DNA from: Gracilariopsis chorda | Taxonomy: Eukaryota > Rhodophyta > Florideophyceae > Gracilariales > Gracilariaceae | Length of the DNA: 33,703 nt | Reading direction: 5' to 3' | Assembly (NCBI GenBank): GCA_003194525.1 | Contig: NBIV01000586.1 | Location: forward strand, 1-33,703 | Part shown: piece after piece, positions 28,957 through 33,703 of the stretch | Layout: every line of letters starts with the position of its first letter | How positions within the stretch are numbered: the stretch's first letter is position 1 | Made by a program: the position numbers and the translations under genes | The notes under the pieces: model-generated | Told to the model about the DNA's origin: nothing | What the model saw: the letters and a program-made list of their open reading frames with translations, nothing else | The model's database searches: none

Positions 28957-31900
28957 ATGGATTCATTCGGTGGCATCAAGATTGAAAAGTTGGGCGAGGA
29001 TAACTTCCATGTATGGAAGCAAAAGGTTGAGTTGCTGCTTGCACTCAAGGACGTCGATGACCATCTTGAATCAACCAGGCCTACGGACGATGACGAGTTG
29101 TCAGCATGGAAGAAGAAAGACGCCAAGGCCAGGGCTGTTATTGGTCTCAGCATCAGTGATGAGCATTTGGACCATGTGAGGGATACCGAGAATGCTGCGG
29201 AAATGTGGAAAGCCATTTGCGATGTGTTCCAGCGTAAAACGCTGCTCAACCGAATCAATGCAAGACGTGCCTTCTACACAGCCAAGATGCGAGATGATGA
29301 GAAAATGTTACACTTCATCAATCGTGTTCGTCGTCTTGCATGGGATCTGAAGAGCATGCACGTAGTGGTTGAGGAAGAAGACATCGCTATGGCAATCCTA
29401 TGTGGGCTACCGGACCGTTTTGAACACCTCATTGTCGCTATTGACACCACGATTGGTGATCGTAAACTCGATTTAGAGTTTGTGAAGAGTCGTTTGCTGC
29501 AAGAGGGACAGCGAATGAACGATCGTGCCAAGGAGGAGTCCGGAAGTGACACGGCTTTGGTCGGTGCGCAGTCACGAAAGAAGTCCATGGTGTGCTACTA
29601 CTGTGGTAAGAAGGGGAATATCCAGAGAAACTGTTTCAAGAGACAACGTGACGAAGCTAGCAAAGAGCAGAGTGCTGCCGCAAACCCAGCTGTGCAGACC
29701 GATCTCGGCAACGAGAAACGAGGATGTGACAGTGACTCTGACTTTGTTTGTCTCATTGCGACAGGTTCTGTGGAAGAAAGTATCAGTGACTGGATCATTG
29801 ACTCTGGTGCCACCGCCCATATGACGTATGACGAGTCCATGTTTGACAGTTATAGCAAAAGAGAGTCTGCCGGTGTGAGTATCGGCAATGACTCGAAGCT
29901 GGAGTCTCTTGGTCATGGCAGTGTCCACCTCGATCTCGCTGTTGAAGGGCGTAAGAGCAAGTGCCGGTTGGGTGAAGTAGTGCACGTACCGAATCTAAGG
30001 TATCATCTGCTGTCAGTATCTGCGATGTGTGACCTGGGTGCGCGAGTGGTGTTTGACAAAACCAAAGTATGTGTATACAAAGGCAACACCATGATCGCCC
30101 AGGGCCGTCGCATCAAAGGACTGTACTACCTATGTACCGCGATTGAAGTACCAGAAGACATGGACAACGCACTTGTGACTGACCTGTCACTATGGCATGC
30201 TCGAATGGCTCATGTGAATGTGGATGGTATCAAACATATGGCTCGTTACGGTGTTGTGTCAGGGCTGAATGTGGACTTGAATCAATCGATGGATGTGTGT
30301 GACTCTTGTGTAGTGGGAAAATCTACACGTGCTCCAACTCCCAAGCAAGGGGGGAACGGGCTTTGCACCCATTGGACCTAGTGCATTCGGACATTTGTGG
30401 TCCAATCCAAGTAGGTTCCTTGGGAGGTTCACACTACTTCGTCACATTCATCGATGATCACTCCCGTTTTTGCTTCTTGTACATGCTCAAGACCAAGGAT
30501 GAGGTGTTCCACGTGTTCGTGAAGTGGCTCAAGATGGTTCAAAATCAGAGTGACCGACATGTGAAAACCATTACCGCACGTGAGTCTGTGCTACATGCGT
30601 TACGCACAGACAATGCTGGTGAATATGTGTCAAAGAAGTTCTCACAAGAGCTTGAACGTCACGGTATTGAACATCAGCGAACGGTGCCTTACAATCCACA
30701 TCAGAATGGTCTGGCCGAACGGTTCAACCGAACACTCATGGACTTGGTGAGATCGATGCTGCATCACAAGAAACTGCCAAAGAGCTTCTGGGCTGAAGCA
30801 TTGAACGTTGCAGTGTATGTGCGCAATCCAGTCACCTGCAAGGCCCTTCCGAGTGACGTGACACCACTCGAGATGTGGAGTGGATATGAACCTGACTTGA
30901 GCAATCTGCGTGTGTTTGGTAGCCGGTGCTGGTACAAAGTGGTGGACCACAAGCTGAAGAAGCTGAAGCAACGTGCCGTGGAGGCGATCTTTATTGGGTA
31001 CACATCTGGATCGAACGGTTACAAACTGTGGGATGCGCAAAAGAAGAAGGTGGATGTGTCGAGGGATGTGAAGTTTGACGAATGTAGTGGTTCAGATCAA
31101 GGTACTGACCACGTTAATGATGACGACTATGCTGAGATCGACATATCGGACAAGCCGAAATCAAACATCACCTCCACCTCTACTACACCCACCGATGCTG
31201 CCCAAGTTGAACGCGCTGCACCAGATACTCCACCAGAAGAAGCTTCAGGCAGTGGCCACGATGAGCCCACAGCTGAGACAGAAGTTGAGCCAGACGTACC
31301 AGATCCACCACCACTTCGGAGATCCACTCGTGAGCGTAGAGCGCCTGCCTCGTGGTGGCGCGGCACTGCCCTACTCACTGCCAGTGATGACGTCCCATCC
31401 TCATACTCCGATGCGGTGTCACGTCCTGATTCAAAAGCGTGGACCAAGGCCATGAACAGTGAGTACGCGTCTCTGATGGAGCATGACACATGGGAGTTAG
31501 TGCCAAGGCCAGCTAACAGCAACGTGATATCATCCAAGTGCGTATTTGTGCAAAAATATGAGGCTGGCGACAACGATGAACCGACAGTGAGGTACAAGGC
31601 TCGTGTGGTGGCTCGAGGGTTTCTGCAGATCGAAGGTGTAGACTTCTCCGAGACGTATGCACCAGTGGTCAAATTCACATCCATTAGAATGATTCTGTCC
31701 ATTGTAGCAGTGCAGGACTATCATCTGCACCAGATGGATGTGAAGACTGCATTCTTGAATGGCGACCTGGAAGAGACTGTGTACATGGACCAGCCGGACG
31801 GTTTCATCAACCTGGAACGAGGACTTGGTATGCCTTCTCAAGAAAGCCATCTATGGGCTACGACAGGCATCAAGGCAGTGGTTTGCAAAGATGTACTTGT

Positions 31901-32975
31901 TCCTCGTTGGTTGGATGGGTCTGAAGCCAAACGTCGCAGACGAGTGCGTCTACACCGAGGTACTGGGAGCGCTTGTGATCATTGCTCTTTATGTGGACGA
32001 CTTGCTCATTGCGAGTCCAAGTATGGAGACAATGAATCGCATAAAGCGTGAACTGTCAAAACGTTTTCAGATGAAGGATCTCAGTGAAGCGCGCATGGTA
32101 CTTGGGTTCGAGATCCATCGTGATCGATCCAAAAGACAGCTGTACCTGACACAGTCTGCATACACGCGTAAGGTCTTAGAACGTTTTGGCATGTTGCAGT
32201 GCAAACCAATGGACACTCCCATGGACTCCGGTGCTGACCTCACTAAGGTAGAAGAGCCTCTGACGAACATCCCGTATCGCCAGGTGATCGGTTGTCTGAT
32301 GTATCTCTCTGTTGGCACTCGACCGGACATCTCGTTTGCAGTGTCCAAGCTAGCCAAGTATGTCGAGAAACCTGGAGAGACTCATTGGAAAGCGGTCAAG
32401 CGTGTTCTGCGTTACCTCAATGGCACTCGCTCCCTCGACTTACTTATGGCATAACGACTGATACTCAGCTGTATGGATACGTAGACTCTGACTGGGCAGG
32501 TGATACATCCAACCGCAAGTCCACCAGTGGGTATGTGTTCATGATGTGCGGTGCTCCTGTGTCTTGGAGCTCGCGCCAACAGGAAGTAGTTGCATTGTCT
32601 AGCGCTGAGGCTGAGTATGTGAGTCTGTGCAGTGGGACGAAGGAAGCGATCTGGCTGAGACGACTGTGGAGTGGCATTGGCAACGCAAGTGGACTACACG
32701 TGGATGAGTCAGTGACGCTAATGGTTGAGCCCACAACTGTGTACGTGGACAACCAAGGTTGCATCGACCTTGCTCGAAATGGAGTTGTGAACAAGCGTAC
32801 TAAGCACATTGATATTCGCTTTCACTTCACCAGAGAGGCTCTACGCGACAAAGCCGTCCAGTTGCAGTACTGTTCCACGGAAGACATGGTTGCCGATATG
32901 CTGACGAAAGCGCTCGGTCGAGTTAAGCTGGCAAGGTTCCGCGGTGACTGTGGCTTGCTCCCCTTAGACCTTTGA
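28957..32975 (+). pseudogene. Family B gag-pol polyprotein, B2 copy, frameshifted
   Basis: Same start and domain order as B1, but 7 bp shorter. The changes are one G lost from a G7 run near 30350 (in integrase before the first core Asp), two single bases lost near 31810-31815 (in RT), three bases lost near 31956 (in frame) and one A lost near 32435 (before RNase H). The segments between are open. Protease is D282-S-G (codon at 29800-29802), the functional residue missing in B1. The zinc knuckle has Asn where His should coordinate zinc (C-X2-C-X4-N-X4-C). A Trp in the SSKWVF stretch of RT is Cys. With these changes the copy should make at most gag, protease and part of integrase. Confidence 0.93.
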
Positions 32976-32985
32976 AGTCAGTGAC

Positions 32986-32995
32986 AGAGGGGGGG
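32986..32995 (+). promoter_or_regulatory. Polypurine tract (B2)
   Basis: AGAGGGGGGG directly before the 3' LTR start TGTTGG, 10 bp after the pol stop codon. Confidence 0.85.
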
Positions 32996-33703
32996 TGTTG
33001 GCAGTAGTACCTGTGCTGTCACTGAAAACCAAATGTTCCGGGGAGCATGGGCTGTTTTAGAGGGTACCTCTGCAAAAGCGCATATGCGCGTGTGCGCGAA
33101 CCCAACGTGAAACTGGCTTCTGATTGGCTACTGCAATGTACATATGCAACGTGGTGCGTACAAGTGGTATGGCATAACTGGATCGGTTGGACACACCCAC
33201 GTGTCCAGCTACTACAGTGGTCACAGTGTACGTTGTGTGCAGGGGATACTGATGAAGTGGTTGACACCTGGTACAAGTGGTACAGCAGTGGTTGGTACAA
33301 TGGTAAGGTGCGCATGCACTGTCAACAGGTTTACACATGCACGGGTATATTGATGACGTGGGTGTTGTGTGCATTGCCACATGATGACATGGCACTAACA
33401 CCACAGGTTACGTGCCGACTTACCGTGACGTGTTGACTTACCGTGATGTGTTGGCATGTGCTGGCGTGTGTTGGAGTCGTGAATTTGTGCCTTGTCATGG
33501 TCATGTGTATGCACGTAACTATTACAGAACATTGGTGCGTTGGTGTGCGTTGGTGTAATGAGGTTGTGCTGAGCTGGCTATGTCATGTTAGATGATGATT
33601 GGTAGTATTGAGTGTCCCTGCTTAGTGGTTTAGGTTTTACTTGTAGTTGGTGTTCCCGCGCAATTCGAGTTTAGAGTGGTATATAAGATGTGCCTGAAGG
33701 ACC
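32996..33703 (+). repeat. B2 3' LTR (partial, window ends inside)
   Basis: The first 708 bp of about 779 bp. TATA box TATATAAG at 33680-33687; 18-bp duplication at 33417-33452. The remaining 70 or so bases, the second CCGAC target duplication and the rest of A4 should lie beyond the window. Confidence 0.93.

Larger units (their letters stand above)
26958..33703 (+). mobile_element. Family B LTR retrotransposon B2, nested in A4, 3' LTR runs off the window
   Basis: It starts TGTTGG after CCGAC and has a 779-bp 5' LTR, primer-binding site, 1.2-kb leader, frameshifted gag-pol, polypurine tract and 708 bp of 3' LTR. It is in the opposite orientation to B1. By eye its two LTRs differ at about seven positions, similar to B1. 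Confidence 0.95.

Overview
The whole window is eukaryotic retrotransposon DNA. I see no host gene, no RNA gene and no stretch without an element. Two Ty1/copia-type LTR retrotransposon families are present, called A and B here. Both have single gag-pol reading frames in the order gag, zinc knuckle, protease, integrase, reverse transcriptase, RNase H. Both have TGTTG...CAACA LTR ends, and both have a primer-binding site complementary to the anticodon arm of initiator tRNA-Met (copia/Ty5-style half-tRNA priming). The host lineage cannot be fixed from this sequence. The primer-binding site fits the animal-type initiator tRNA anticodon stem as I remember it, but protists such as oomycetes are not excluded.

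Layout: family A forms a head-to-tail tandem array in which neighbouring units share one LTR: LTR1 (1-721, lacking 4 bases at the window edge), internal 1, LTR2 (5838-6565), internal 2, LTR3 (11697-12429), internal 3, LTR4 (24389-25121), internal 4 (to 26957). The unit period is about 5.86 kb once nested DNA is removed. Family B is inserted twice. B1 (13465-20287, minus strand, complete, 6823 bp, 779-bp LTRs, 5-bp target duplication gaaaa) interrupts the gag of A unit 3. B2 (26958 to the window end, plus strand) interrupts A unit 4. B1 and B2 therefore form a large inverted repeat.

Coding state: B1 has the only full-length open gag-pol (1341 codons), but its protease catalytic Asp is replaced by Glu. 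B2 keeps that Asp but has frameshifts and a damaged zinc knuckle. A1 and A2 share a TAG stop inside integrase. A1 also has four frameshifts, all in its first 2.8 kb, where single-base deletions are so dense that sequencing or polishing error is likely. A3 is open apart from the B1 insertion. A4 is frameshifted, nonsense-mutated and cut by B2.

Most interesting signals: (1) the shared-LTR tandem array, with LTR3 looking like a recombinant; (2) a three-hairpin module in the 5' leader kept in architecture between A and B, with apparently compensatory stem changes; (3) a gapless 149-bp LTR block about 76% identical between the families, carrying a hairpin, a 12-bp palindrome and a CCAAT box; (4) the half-tRNA primer-binding sites, with a possible U5 tRNA-mimic stem in family A.
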